The position numbers and the translations under genes were made by a program. Shown in pieces: positions 10,623-18,257 of a stretch of 64,000 nucleotides of DNA. The DNA is taken from assembly GCF_025061645.1 (NCBI RefSeq), contig NZ_JANYMP010000032.1, positions 43,294 through 107,293 of the forward strand, in the 5' to 3' direction. The stretch is from Umezawaea endophytica (GTDB lineage: Bacteria > Actinomycetota > Actinomycetes > Mycobacteriales > Pseudonocardiaceae). The notes below the pieces were generated by a model, which saw nothing but the letters and a program-made list of their open reading frames with translations, did not search any database and was not told the DNA's origin. The number at the start of each line of letters is the position of its first letter. The stretch's first letter is position 1.

Positions 10623-11278
10623 GGGCGGACGAGGCCCGTCTGGTAGGCGATCACCACGAGCTGGGCGCGGTCGCGGGCCTGGAGCTTCATCATCGCGCGG
10701 TTGACGTGGGTCTTCGCGGTGAGCGGTGAGACGAAGAGCTTGGCCGCGATGTCGTCGTTCGACAGGCCGCCCGCGACCAGGACGACCACCTCGCGTTCGC
10801 GCTGGGTCAGCACGGTCAGGCGTTCCGGGGTGGCGGCGTTCGTGGTGGGCTGCGAGAGGAACTGGCTGATCAGCGACTGGGTCGCCTTCGGGGACAGCAG
10901 GGCGTCGCCCTCGGCGACGGTGCGGATCGCGGTCAGCAGCTCGGCCGGTTCGACGCCCTTGCCGAGGAACCCGCTGGCGCCCGCGCGAATGGCCTTGGCG
11001 ACGTAGTCGTCGATCTCGAACGTCGTCAGGACCAGCACCTTCACCCCCGCGAGGTCCTCGTCGGCGATGATCCGGCGGGTCGCCTCCAGGCCGTCCAGCT
11101 CGGGCATCCGGATGTCCATCAGCACCACGTCGGCGCGGGTCGTGCGGACCAGTTCCACGGCCTCCAGGCCGTTCGTCGCCTCCCCCACCACCTCCAGGTC
11201 GGGCGCGGAGTCGATGAGGACGCGGAACCCGGCGCGGATGAGCGCCTGGTCGTCGGCGAGCAGGACGCGGATCGTCAT
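10619..11278 (-). CDS. NarL/LuxR-family response regulator
   Basis: This 219-residue regulator has a receiver domain (about 1-120; acidic DD near the start, phospho-acceptor Asp in VVLMDIRMPE, and switch residues VLTTFE) followed by a LuxR-type helix-turn-helix (LTQREREVVVLVAGGLSNDD). Its start overlaps the histidine-kinase stop as ATGA, so the two are made together. The likely target is its own exporter operon upstream, an inference from the layout. Confidence 0.95.
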   Translation of the reverse strand: MTIRVLLADDQALIRAGFRVLIDSAPDLEVVGEATNGLEAVELVRTTRADVVLMDIRMPELDGLEATRRIIADEDLAGVKVLVLTTFEIDDYVAKAIRAGASGFLGKGVEPAELLTAIRTVAEGDALLSPKATQSLISQFLSQPTTNAATPERLTVLTQREREVVVLVAGGLSNDDIAAKLFVSPLTAKTHVNRAMMKLQARDRAQLVVIAYQTGLVRP

Positions 11279-12438
11279 GGCTTCTTCCCGAGTTTCAGCG
11301 GCAGGGTCGCGCGGACGTGGAACCGCCCGTCCGCCCCGATCCCGGCCTCGATGGTGCCGCCGACCGCGCCCGCCCGTTCCCGCATGCCGACGAGCCCGAG
11401 GCCGGAGCCCCCGGTGTGCGGCCGGGCGGCCAGCGCGTTGGTGACCTCCAGGATGATCTCGGACGGCGTGTGGACCACGGAGAGGCGGGCCGTGTCGGTG
11501 CCGTGCCGGTGGGCGTTCGTCAGCGCTTCCTGCACCACCCGGTACGCGACCAGGTCGACGGTCGCGGGCAGGTCGTGGACCTCGCCGGTCAACGTCGTCT
11601 CCAGGTCCAGCCCGGACGCGCGGAACGCGTCCACCAGCTCGTCGAGCTGGGCCAGGCCGGGCGCGGGCTCGGTGGGCGTGTCCGACTCCTCCGGCCTGCG
11701 CAGCACGCCGAGCAGGCCGGACAGCTCGTCCAGCACGGCCCGGCTGGAGCGGCGGACGTGGCCGAGCGCCTCGGCGGCGGCCTCGGGCTGGGCGGTGATC
11801 AGGTGGCCCGCGACCCCGGCCTGCACGTTGATCACGGCGATGTGGTGCGCGACCACGTCGTGCAGCTCGCGGGCGATGTGCAGGCGCTCCTCGGCGACCC
11901 GGCGGCGGGCCTCCTCCTCGCGGGTCTGCTCGGCGCGCACCGCCCGTTCCTCGATGGCCGCGATGGTCGCCCGGCGGCTGCGGACCGCGTCGCCGATCGC
12001 CGCCGCCATGCCGATCCAGGCGAACCGGCCGATGCTCTCCCAGTTGAAGCCCGGCGCCGGGGTCAGCAGCACCACCACGACGACCACGAACACCGCCGTG
12101 GGGACCGCCGTCCGCAGCGCCGTCCACCGGTCGGTGCGGACCGCGACCGTGTACGTCGCGATCACCACCGGCACCAGGAACGGCTCGACGTCGAAGCCGA
12201 ACGCCACCGCGGGCACCACGCCGAGCGAGGTCAGGACCAGCGTCCACAGCGGCCACCGGCGGCGCACCGCCAGCACCGCGAACGACAGCGCCAGCAGCAG
12301 GAGCAGCGCGGGCGACCTGGGGACGTGCTGCTCCCACGGCGGGCCGTGGAAGGGGGCGGTCAGCAGGTACAGGACAACCGCGAAGAGGGTGTCCACGACG
12401 GTCGGGTGCCGCCGGGTGACGGCGCGGAACCTCTGCAT
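11275..12438 (-). CDS. Two-component sensor histidine kinase (HisKA_3)
   Basis: This 387-residue kinase has four or five N-terminal transmembrane helices (about residues 15-150), a coiled-coil stretch rich in Glu and Arg, and the HisKA_3 dimerisation helix with the phospho-acceptor His in IARELHDVVAHHIAVINVQA. The HATPase domain ends with GLGLVGMRER. Extracellular sensing loops are very short, as in kinases that detect membrane stress or antibiotics through a partner ABC transporter. ATG 12438 is preferred; GTG 12447 in frame is possible. It lies 29 bases downstream of the permease. Confidence 0.93.
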   Translation of the reverse strand: MQRFRAVTRRHPTVVDTLFAVVLYLLTAPFHGPPWEQHVPRSPALLLLLALSFAVLAVRRRWPLWTLVLTSLGVVPAVAFGFDVEPFLVPVVIATYTVAVRTDRWTALRTAVPTAVFVVVVVVLLTPAPGFNWESIGRFAWIGMAAAIGDAVRSRRATIAAIEERAVRAEQTREEEARRRVAEERLHIARELHDVVAHHIAVINVQAGVAGHLITAQPEAAAEALGHVRRSSRAVLDELSGLLGVLRRPEESDTPTEPAPGLAQLDELVDAFRASGLDLETTLTGEVHDLPATVDLVAYRVVQEALTNAHRHGTDTARLSVVHTPSEIILEVTNALAARPHTGGSGLGLVGMRERAGAVGGTIEAGIGADGRFHVRATLPLKLGKKP

Positions 12439-12467
12439 CGTGGACACCCTCCGGAGCCTAGGGGTGG

Positions 12468-13310
12468 TTACGCGTCGCGGCGGCGCAGCAGCACCGCCGC
12501 GACGACCAGCGGGACGGCGACCCAGGCCGCGAACACGAGGGCACCCGCGGTGGTGCCGAGCGCGGAGGGGTCGGGGACGACGCTGGTGAACGAGCCGCTC
12601 GCGTTGGAGGGCAGGTACTTCAGCACGTCGTCGCGCCACGAGGTCGGCAGCAGCAACTGGCCGAGGCCGGGTGCGAGGAACACGAGGGCGAACAGCGTGG
12701 AGATCGCGCCCGCCGTGCCGCGCAGGATCGAGCCGAACGCGACACCCATGACGGCGACGCCGGTCAGCGCGGCGGCGGACCCGACGATCGCGCGGAGCAC
12801 ACCGGGGTCGCCGAGCGCGGCGGTCGGCAGGTCGGCGCCGGACATGATCGCCTGGGCGCCGAGGAAGACGACGACCGAGACGGCCAGCATCGTGGTGAAC
12901 ACCGCGCCGACGACCACGGCCACCTTCGCCGCGAGCACCGGCAGCCGGGAGGGGACGCCGGTCAGCGTCGACCTGATCATGCCGGTCGAGTACTCGCTGG
13001 ACACGGCCATCACGCCCAGCACGCCGATGATGAGCTGGGTGATCATGACGCCGCTCAGCGCGATGCTGGTGGGGTCGGCCACCCCGCCGCCGCCGGGGCC
13101 GGGGCCGTCGCCTCCGCTGCCGATCGTCGACGCGAAGATCAGTCCCGCCGCGAGCATCGCGAACGCGGCTCCGAGCAGGGTGAACGCGCTGGACCGGACG
13201 CTGCGGAGCTTCACCCACTCGCTGCGCAGCACGCCTCTGAAGGAGAGGCGGATGTCGGGCTTGGCCAACGGCGGCACGACCGCGGGCGCTTCAAGGGTCA
13301 TGGTGCTCAT
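12468..13310 (-). CDS. ABC-2 type transporter permease
   Basis: This 280-residue membrane protein pairs with the ATPase gene it overlaps by one base (TGATG). It has a cytoplasmic start, then about six hydrophobic helices. A Gly/Pro-rich loop (GSGGDGPGPGGGGVADP) lies between the first two, and the cytoplasmic end reads LLRRRDA. The motif VSSEYSTGMIRSTLTGVPSR is typical of ABC-2 permeases. The exporter probably moves a lipid, peptide or antibiotic; the sequence does not say which. Confidence 0.92.
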   Translation of the reverse strand: MSTMTLEAPAVVPPLAKPDIRLSFRGVLRSEWVKLRSVRSSAFTLLGAAFAMLAAGLIFASTIGSGGDGPGPGGGGVADPTSIALSGVMITQLIIGVLGVMAVSSEYSTGMIRSTLTGVPSRLPVLAAKVAVVVGAVFTTMLAVSVVVFLGAQAIMSGADLPTAALGDPGVLRAIVGSAAALTGVAVMGVAFGSILRGTAGAISTLFALVFLAPGLGQLLLPTSWRDDVLKYLPSNASGSFTSVVPDPSALGTTAGALVFAAWVAVPLVVAAVLLRRRDA

Positions 13311-14236
13311 CAGGCTGCCTCTCCGAACGCGCTGGTGGTGCCGCCGTGGTACTCGACGGACTCCTGGGTCAACTCCATGTAGGCCTCTTCCAGCGACGCG
13401 CGCTGGGGGGTGAGCTCGTACAGCGGGATCCCGGCCGCCAGGGCGCGGGTCGCGATGTCCTCGGTGGAGCGGCCGACCACGTCGAGGACGCCGCCGCCGA
13501 CCGAGGTGATCTTCACGCCGTCGCCGTTGAGGACGCGGACGAGAGCGCTCACCTGGGACGTCCGGACGTGCACGCCGCGAGCGGCGGACTCGATCAGGTC
13601 CGCGACGGACACGTCGGCGATCAGCCTGCCGCGGCCGACCACGATGAGGTGCTCGGCGGTCAGCGCCATCTCGCTCATGAGGTGCGAGGAGATGAAGACC
13701 GTCCGGCCCTCGGCCGCCAGGCCCTTGAGGAGCTGGCGGATCCACTTGATGCCGTCCGGGTCGAGGCCGTTGACCGGCTCGTCCAGCATGACGGTGCGCG
13801 GGTCGCCCAGCAGCGCGACGGCGATGCCCAGCCGCTGGCCCATGCCGAGCGAGAAGTTGCCGACCCGGCGCTTGGCGACGTCGGTCAGGCCGACCATGTC
13901 CAGCACCTGGTCCACCCGCCTGGTGGTGATGCCGTGCGTGGCGCCGATGGCGATCAGGTGGTCGCGGGCCGAGCGGCCGGGGTGCACCGCGCGGGCCTCC
14001 AGCAGGACGCCGATCTCCCGCAGGGGCGCCTTGTGCTGGGCGTACGGCTTGCCGTTGACCTTCGCCGTGCCGGACGTCGGCGCGTCCAGGCCGACCAGCA
14101 TCCGCATGGTCGTCGACTTGCCCGCGCCGTTCGGACCGAGGAAACCGGTCACGGTGCCGGGCTTGATGGAGAAGGTGAGCCCGTCGACCGCGGTCTTGGC
14201 CCCGTACCGCTTGGTGAGGTTCGCTACCTCGATCAT
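13310..14236 (-). CDS. ABC transporter ATP-binding protein (drug-exporter type)
   Basis: This 308-residue ATPase has Walker A GPNGAGKST, a signature NFSLGMGQRLGIAVALLG and Walker B TVMLDEPVNGLDPDG. A C-terminal extension ends EEAYMELTQ, as in CcmA/DrrA-like exporters. AGGAG lies five bases before ATG 14236. It is the first gene of the operon ATPase, permease, kinase, regulator. A 14-bp palindrome lies 40 bases upstream and could bind the operon's own response regulator. Confidence 0.95.
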   Translation of the reverse strand: MIEVANLTKRYGAKTAVDGLTFSIKPGTVTGFLGPNGAGKSTTMRMLVGLDAPTSGTAKVNGKPYAQHKAPLREIGVLLEARAVHPGRSARDHLIAIGATHGITTRRVDQVLDMVGLTDVAKRRVGNFSLGMGQRLGIAVALLGDPRTVMLDEPVNGLDPDGIKWIRQLLKGLAAEGRTVFISSHLMSEMALTAEHLIVVGRGRLIADVSVADLIESAARGVHVRTSQVSALVRVLNGDGVKITSVGGGVLDVVGRSTEDIATRALAAGIPLYELTPQRASLEEAYMELTQESVEYHGGTTSAFGEAA

Positions 14237-14275
14237 CGCTGCTCCTGTGGGGATCCGTTGTGGTCCCTCAAGAGT

Positions 14276-14289
14276 CGTCCGATCGGACG
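14276..14289. promoter_or_regulatory. Perfect 14-bp palindrome upstream of the exporter/two-component operon
   Basis: CGTCCGATCGGACG reads identically on both strands and sits 40 bases before the first ATG of the operon. LuxR-type regulators bind short dyads as dimers, so this is a candidate site for the response regulator encoded at 10619-11278. That link is inferred from position. Confidence 0.5.
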
Positions 14290-14319
14290 CGAAGATCGTC
14301 CTACTGCCGCAGACACCTC

Positions 14320-14343
14320 GGCGTACCGCGTTCGCGGTACGCC
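14320..14343. terminator. Hairpin downstream of dnaX
   Basis: GGCGTACCGC (14320-14329) and GCGGTACGCC (14334-14343) form a perfect 10-bp stem with a four-base loop, 19 bases past the dnaX stop in the direction of its transcription. There is no T-run, which is common for actinomycete terminators. It could also act in the promoter of the following operon. Confidence 0.55.
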
Positions 14344-14362
14344 GCTCCACCCGTGGTCGTAC

Positions 14363-16363
14363 TCAGCGCTTGGCCCGCTCAGCCTTCAGTGGACGAGCCC
14401 CGAGCTGGTCGGTCAGGAGTTGCAGGACAGCAGCCTCGGGGTCGACCGTCGACGCCACGGCGGTCGGGTCCCTCGGCAGGCTCGCCTCGGCGAGCATCTC
14501 CTCCTCGTCCACCGGCTCCGGCGGCAGAGGGGGTTCGTCGAGGTCCGGCGGCTCCGGCGGCGGGGGCACGTCGTCGACGGGCGGGCGCCCGGACGGCGCC
14601 TGCCGCTGCGGCGGCTCCACCGCGGCCTTGCCCTGCTGGCTCGGCCTGGTCGGCGCGGGCCTGCTGGCCTTCACCTGGGCCGGGCGCACCGGGCCGGAGC
14701 CCGCCTCGCCGTGCACGACGCTGACCTGCCAGGCGCCGCCGAGGACCTTGCCGAACGCCTGGGTGATGGCCCCGGCGTTGCGCGGCTCGGACGTGAGCCT
14801 GCCCGCGATGGGCGCGGACGGGTGCGTCAGGACGATCGAGGTGCCGTCGACCTCGGCCACCGTCGCGGGCCCGAGCATCGCCCCGGCGACGGGGTTGACC
14901 GCTCGGACCGCGGCGACCAGTTCCGCCCACCGGCGGCGCACCGAGGCGACGTCCGCGCCCTCGGGTTCGGCCACCGGTTCCGGCGCGGGCGGCGGGGCGG
15001 CGGGTTCGGGGCGGGTGGGAGGGGCGGCCACGGGTTCGGGCTGGGCGGAGCGCTGGGACGGGCGCTGGAAGGCGGGCTTGCCGGGGGCTGCCGCGGGAGC
15101 CGCCGCGGCGGGGGCCTGCGGGGCCGGAGCCGGGGCTTGGGCCTGTGCCTGGGCCGCCGCGGGAGCGGGCGCGGCCGGACCGGCGACCTGGGCGGGCGCG
15201 ACGCCCGCGGGCCGCCTCTCCAACTGCTCGACGCGTTGCAGCAGAGCGGACTCGGTGTCGCTGGCGGACGGCAGCAGCATCCGCGCGCACACCAGCTCCA
15301 GCACCATCCGGGCCGCGGTCGCGCCGCGCATGTCGACCAGACCGGTGTGCACGATCTCGGCGAACCTGGTCAGCGTCGCCGGGCCGACCTTCTTGGCCTG
15401 CGCCACCATCCGGGCCAGCTCGTCCTCCGGAGCCGACACCAGGCCCCGGTCGGCCGCGTCCGGCACCGCGCACAGCAGCACCAGGTCGCGCAGCCGCTCC
15501 AGCAGGTCCGACGCGAACCGGCGCGGGTCGTGCCCGGCTTCCACGAGCTTGTCGACGGTGCCGTACACCGCCGCGCCGTCGCCCGCGCCGAGCCCGTCGA
15601 CCATGTCGTCGATCAGCGCCACGTCCGTCACGCCGAGCAGCGCGATGGCGCGCTCGTACGTCACGCCCTCCGGGCCCGCGCCCGACAGCAACTGGTCGAG
15701 CACCGACTGCGTGTCACGGGCCGAACCGCCGCCCGCGCGGATGACCAGCGGGAACACCGCCGGAGCGACCGTCACGCCCTCGGCGGCGCAGTTGCGCTCC
15801 AGCAGGGCCCGCATCGCGCCGGGCGGGATCAGCCGGAACGGGTAGTGGTGCGTCCGCGACCGGATGGTCGGCAGCACCTTCTCCGGTTCCGTGGTCGCGA
15901 AGATGAAGATCAGGTGCTCCGGCGGCTCCTCCACGATCTTCAGCAGGGCGTTGAAGCCCTGCGTCGTGACCATGTGCGCCTCGTCGACGATGAACACCCG
16001 GTACTTGGCCTCGGCCGGGGCGTAGAACGCCTTGTCCCGCAGTTCGCGGGCGTCGTCCACACCACCGTGGCTGGCCGCGTCGAGCTCCACCACGTCGACC
16101 GTGCCGGACCCGTTCGGCGCCAGCCCGACGCACGAGTTGCACTCGCCGCACGGGTCGGGCGTCGGGCCCTGCGCGCAGTTCAACGAGCGCGCGAGGATCC
16201 GGGCACTGGACGTCTTGCCGCAGCCACGGGGCCCGGAGAACAGGTAGGCGTGGTTGATGCGGCCCGCACCGAGCGCGATGCGCAGCGGATCGGTGACGTG
16301 CTCCTGCCCGACCACCTCGGCGAAGGTGGCCGGTCGGTACTTGCGGTATAGGGCGAGCGCCAC
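14363..16363 (-). CDS. dnaX: DNA polymerase III subunit gamma/tau
   Basis: This 666-residue clamp-loader ATPase begins MALALYRKYRPATFAEVVGQ. It has a P-loop (GPRGCGKT, residues 44-51), a zinc module with Cys 63, 72, 75 and 78, DEAHM (Walker B) and the SARDTQSVLDQLL region. A long Ala/Pro-rich linker (about 430-510) precedes the tau-type C-terminus that contacts the polymerase. The start is GTG 16361-16363. I did not see a slippery A-run, so a shorter gamma form by frameshifting is not supported. The SRP RNA gene lies just upstream on the same strand. Confidence 0.97.
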   Translation of the reverse strand: MALALYRKYRPATFAEVVGQEHVTDPLRIALGAGRINHAYLFSGPRGCGKTSSARILARSLNCAQGPTPDPCGECNSCVGLAPNGSGTVDVVELDAASHGGVDDARELRDKAFYAPAEAKYRVFIVDEAHMVTTQGFNALLKIVEEPPEHLIFIFATTEPEKVLPTIRSRTHHYPFRLIPPGAMRALLERNCAAEGVTVAPAVFPLVIRAGGGSARDTQSVLDQLLSGAGPEGVTYERAIALLGVTDVALIDDMVDGLGAGDGAAVYGTVDKLVEAGHDPRRFASDLLERLRDLVLLCAVPDAADRGLVSAPEDELARMVAQAKKVGPATLTRFAEIVHTGLVDMRGATAARMVLELVCARMLLPSASDTESALLQRVEQLERRPAGVAPAQVAGPAAPAPAAAQAQAQAPAPAPQAPAAAAPAAAPGKPAFQRPSQRSAQPEPVAAPPTRPEPAAPPPAPEPVAEPEGADVASVRRRWAELVAAVRAVNPVAGAMLGPATVAEVDGTSIVLTHPSAPIAGRLTSEPRNAGAITQAFGKVLGGAWQVSVVHGEAGSGPVRPAQVKASRPAPTRPSQQGKAAVEPPQRQAPSGRPPVDDVPPPPEPPDLDEPPLPPEPVDEEEMLAEASLPRDPTAVASTVDPEAAVLQLLTDQLGARPLKAERAKR

Positions 16364-16439
16364 GGTTGCTGACCCTACCGGTGAGGTCCGACGGTCTCCG
16401 ACGGCCTGGGAGCGCAGCCGCTGCGACCAGGCAAAAAAA

Positions 16440-16530
16440 GGGGACCCCGTGCACCTACCAGAGCCCGCTTATCCTTGCTGCCTTCCGGCCCTGGGGAGAT
16501 TCGCGAGATGAGTACCGCACGAGGTCCGTC
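16440..16530 (-). ncRNA. ffs: Signal recognition particle RNA, small bacterial type
   Basis: The minus strand carries the conserved SRP RNA apical domain, with GGGCCGGAAGGCAGCAAGG between 16472 and 16495, including the GGAA tetraloop and the adjoining symmetric internal loop. The ends pair: CCTCGTGC (16524-16517) with GCACGGGG (16452-16445). A seven-U run at 16439-16433 ends the transcript. A -10 box TACACT lies at 16539-16534. The RNA binds Ffh and directs membrane proteins to the translocon. Exact ends are estimated to within a few bases. Confidence 0.93.
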
Positions 16531-16609
16531 GCAAGTGTAGCGGGCCGGACGGCGACCGCTCGCGGGCGGGCCCTCAGGGATGGTGATCGGCTTCGACCAC
16601 CACCCCGTT

Positions 16610-16639
16610 TTGGTCGGAGCCGAGTGGGTCGGCTAGGCT
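16610..16639 (+). promoter_or_regulatory. Promoter of tRNA-Ser(GGA)
   Basis: TTGGTC (16610-16615) and TAGGCT (16634-16639) are separated by 18 bases, and the tRNA begins eight bases later. The same TAGGCT hexamer recurs upstream of other transcripts in the window. Confidence 0.6.
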
Positions 16640-16646
16640 GGACCAC

Positions 16647-16731
16647 GGAGGATTCGCATAGTGGCCTAGTGCGCACGACTGGAAATCGTGTTGGGTTAAC
16701 CCCCTCACGGGTTCAAATCCCGTATCCTCCG
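16647..16731 (+). tRNA. tRNA-Ser (anticodon GGA)
   Basis: The acceptor stem GGAGGAT pairs with ATCCTCC. The anticodon loop CTGGAAA carries GGA at 16681-16683, there is a long class II variable arm, and the T-loop reads GGTTCAAATCC. CCA is not encoded. It reads UCC and UCU codons. Confidence 0.97.
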
Positions 16732-16739
16732 CGCTGGGA

Positions 16740-16777
16740 ACCGAGGCCCGGACACCGCACGGTGTCCGGGCCTCGGT
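16740..16777 (+). terminator. Terminator after tRNA-Ser(GGA)
   Basis: A perfect 17-bp stem (16740-16756 with 16761-16777) closes on a four-base GCAC loop, starting nine bases past the tRNA end. Confidence 0.8.
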
Positions 16778-16882
16778 CGTTCTCCGGCCAGTGGTCACCC
16801 GTCCGGCGGCAGATCGGTGTTGGGCTCGGCGATATATTCGCCCCCGCCGCCATTCGCACAGCAGGGACAAGAAAGGTCCACC

Positions 16883-17506
16883 ATGCTGGTTACGACGACG
16901 GTTGCGGCGCTGCTCCTTTCGGCGATCATCCCCACCGGCACCGCGGAATTCGCTTCTCCCCCCTCGGGCGTCACCGTGGACGTGGTCACGGTCAACGGCT
17001 CCGGTTGCCCGGCGGGCACCGCGTCGGTGGCGCCGTCCTCCGACGGCAGGTCGTTCCGGGTGAGCTTCAGCGAGTTCCTCGCGCAGAGCGGGCCCGCGGC
17101 GAAGCCGACGGACTTCCGGAAGAACTGCCAGCTCAGCTTGCGGATCGACAACGCGGACGGCATGTCGTACGGGATTTCCCGGATCACCTACCGCGGTTTC
17201 GGGCACCTCGCGGCGGGCGCGCAGGGCTTGCAGCGGGCGACCTACTACTTCGCCGGGCAGTCGTCGACCACAATGCGGAGCCACTCGTTCTCCGGGCCGT
17301 TCAGCGATGACTGGGAAACGTCCGACAGTTCCGCGAACGGTGACATCACCTACTCGCCTTGCGGTGAGAATCGAAACCTGAACATCAATTCGGAACTGCG
17401 TGTCAACCGCGGGACTTCGGACGCACGGGAGACGAACTTCCTGGCGATGGATTCCGCGGCGGGACGGGTCAGCGCGACTTACGAGTTCGACTGGAAGTCC
17501 TGCTGA
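16883..17506 (+). CDS. Small exported protein, DUF4360-like
   Basis: This 207-residue protein has a Sec signal peptide (MLVTTTVAALLLSAIIPTG). The mature domain starts around PSGVTVDVVTVNGSGCPAGT and ends in YEFDWKSC. Four Cys (in GSGCPAG, KNCQL, SPCGE and the last residue) probably form two disulphides. The pattern fits DUF4360, a family of small secreted proteins of unknown role. I chose ATG 16883, preceded by GAAAGG; an upstream ATG at 16817 in frame would put extra residues before the signal. It lies between the tRNA terminator and a GPP34 gene. Confidence 0.75.
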   Translation: MLVTTTVAALLLSAIIPTGTAEFASPPSGVTVDVVTVNGSGCPAGTASVAPSSDGRSFRVSFSEFLAQSGPAAKPTDFRKNCQLSLRIDNADGMSYGISRITYRGFGHLAAGAQGLQRATYYFAGQSSTTMRSHSFSGPFSDDWETSDSSANGDITYSPCGENRNLNINSELRVNRGTSDARETNFLAMDSAAGRVSATYEFDWKSC

Positions 17507-17560
17507 ACGGGGCAGTGGTTCGCCCTTCGGGCGGCCGTCGTCTGCGCTAGCGTCGAACCC

Positions 17561-18214
17561 ATGCCGACCCTTGCCGAGGACCTGCTGCTCCTCCTCCTGG
17601 ACGACGATTCCGGGCGCCTGATCACCGACGGCACCTCCACCGACCGCGTGCTCGCGGGAGCCGTGCTGGTGGACCTGGTCAACGCCGGACGGGTCGCGGA
17701 GGAGAACGGGAAGCTGCACGTGATGGACACCGCCGCGCTGGACGAGCCGGTCCTGGAGGCCGGGCTGGCGCGGCTGGTGGAGAAGGCGCCCGCCAAACCG
17801 CAGCGGGCCGTCGAGGTGCTGGCGAAGCACGTGCGCGAGACCGTGCTGGAGGCGCTCGCCGGGCGTGGCCTGATCCGGCAGGACAAGGACAAGGTGCTCG
17901 GGCTGTTCCCGCGCAAGACGTGGCCCGCGGTCGACTCGGCGCACGAGGACTCCGTGCGGGCCGAGCTGACGGCGGCGCTGGTCGGAGGTGAACGGCCGGG
18001 CGAGCGGGCGGGTGCGCTGATCTCGCTGCTGCACGCCATCGGCGGGGTGCCGAAGGTGGTGGAGGGCGACAAGAAGGCCCTCAAGGCGCGGGCCGCGGAG
18101 ATCAGCGACGGCGACTGGGCGGGTGTCGCGGTGAAGAAGGCCGTGCAGGCGGTCCAGGCCGCCGTCACGGCCGCCATCGTCGTGGCGAGCACCGCCGGGA
18201 CCACGAGTTCCTGA
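17561..18214 (+). CDS. GPP34 (Golgi phosphoprotein 3-like) family protein
   Basis: This 217-residue protein matches the GPP34 domain: start MPTLAEDLLLLLLDDDSGR, then GAVLVDLVNAGRV and a C-terminal hydrophobic helix (about 190-210) that may touch the membrane. In eukaryotes this fold binds phosphatidylinositol-4-phosphate; the bacterial role is unknown although the family is common in actinomycetes. The ATG follows a CTAGCGT hexamer closely, so the mRNA may have almost no leader. A strong terminator follows. Confidence 0.85.
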   Translation: MPTLAEDLLLLLLDDDSGRLITDGTSTDRVLAGAVLVDLVNAGRVAEENGKLHVMDTAALDEPVLEAGLARLVEKAPAKPQRAVEVLAKHVRETVLEALAGRGLIRQDKDKVLGLFPRKTWPAVDSAHEDSVRAELTAALVGGERPGERAGALISLLHAIGGVPKVVEGDKKALKARAAEISDGDWAGVAVKKAVQAVQAAVTAAIVVASTAGTTSS

Positions 18215-18222
18215 AACGCGAA

Positions 18223-18246
18223 CGGGGCCCGCCTGAGCGGGCCCCG
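18223..18246. terminator. Bidirectional terminator between GPP34 and nuclease genes
   Basis: CGGGGCCCGC (18223-18232) and GCGGGCCCCG (18237-18246) form a perfect 10-bp stem with a CTGA loop between two convergent genes. Confidence 0.75.
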
Positions 18247-18257
18247 TCCTCCGCGCG

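Noticed and set aside
11317..13413. A 698-codon plus-strand frame opposite the kinase and permease genes
   Set aside because: The minus strand shows complete HisKA_3, HATPase and ABC-2 permease features; the opposite frame has none.
14363..16363. Programmed frameshift in dnaX
   Set aside because: No A-rich slippery heptamer was found within the gene.
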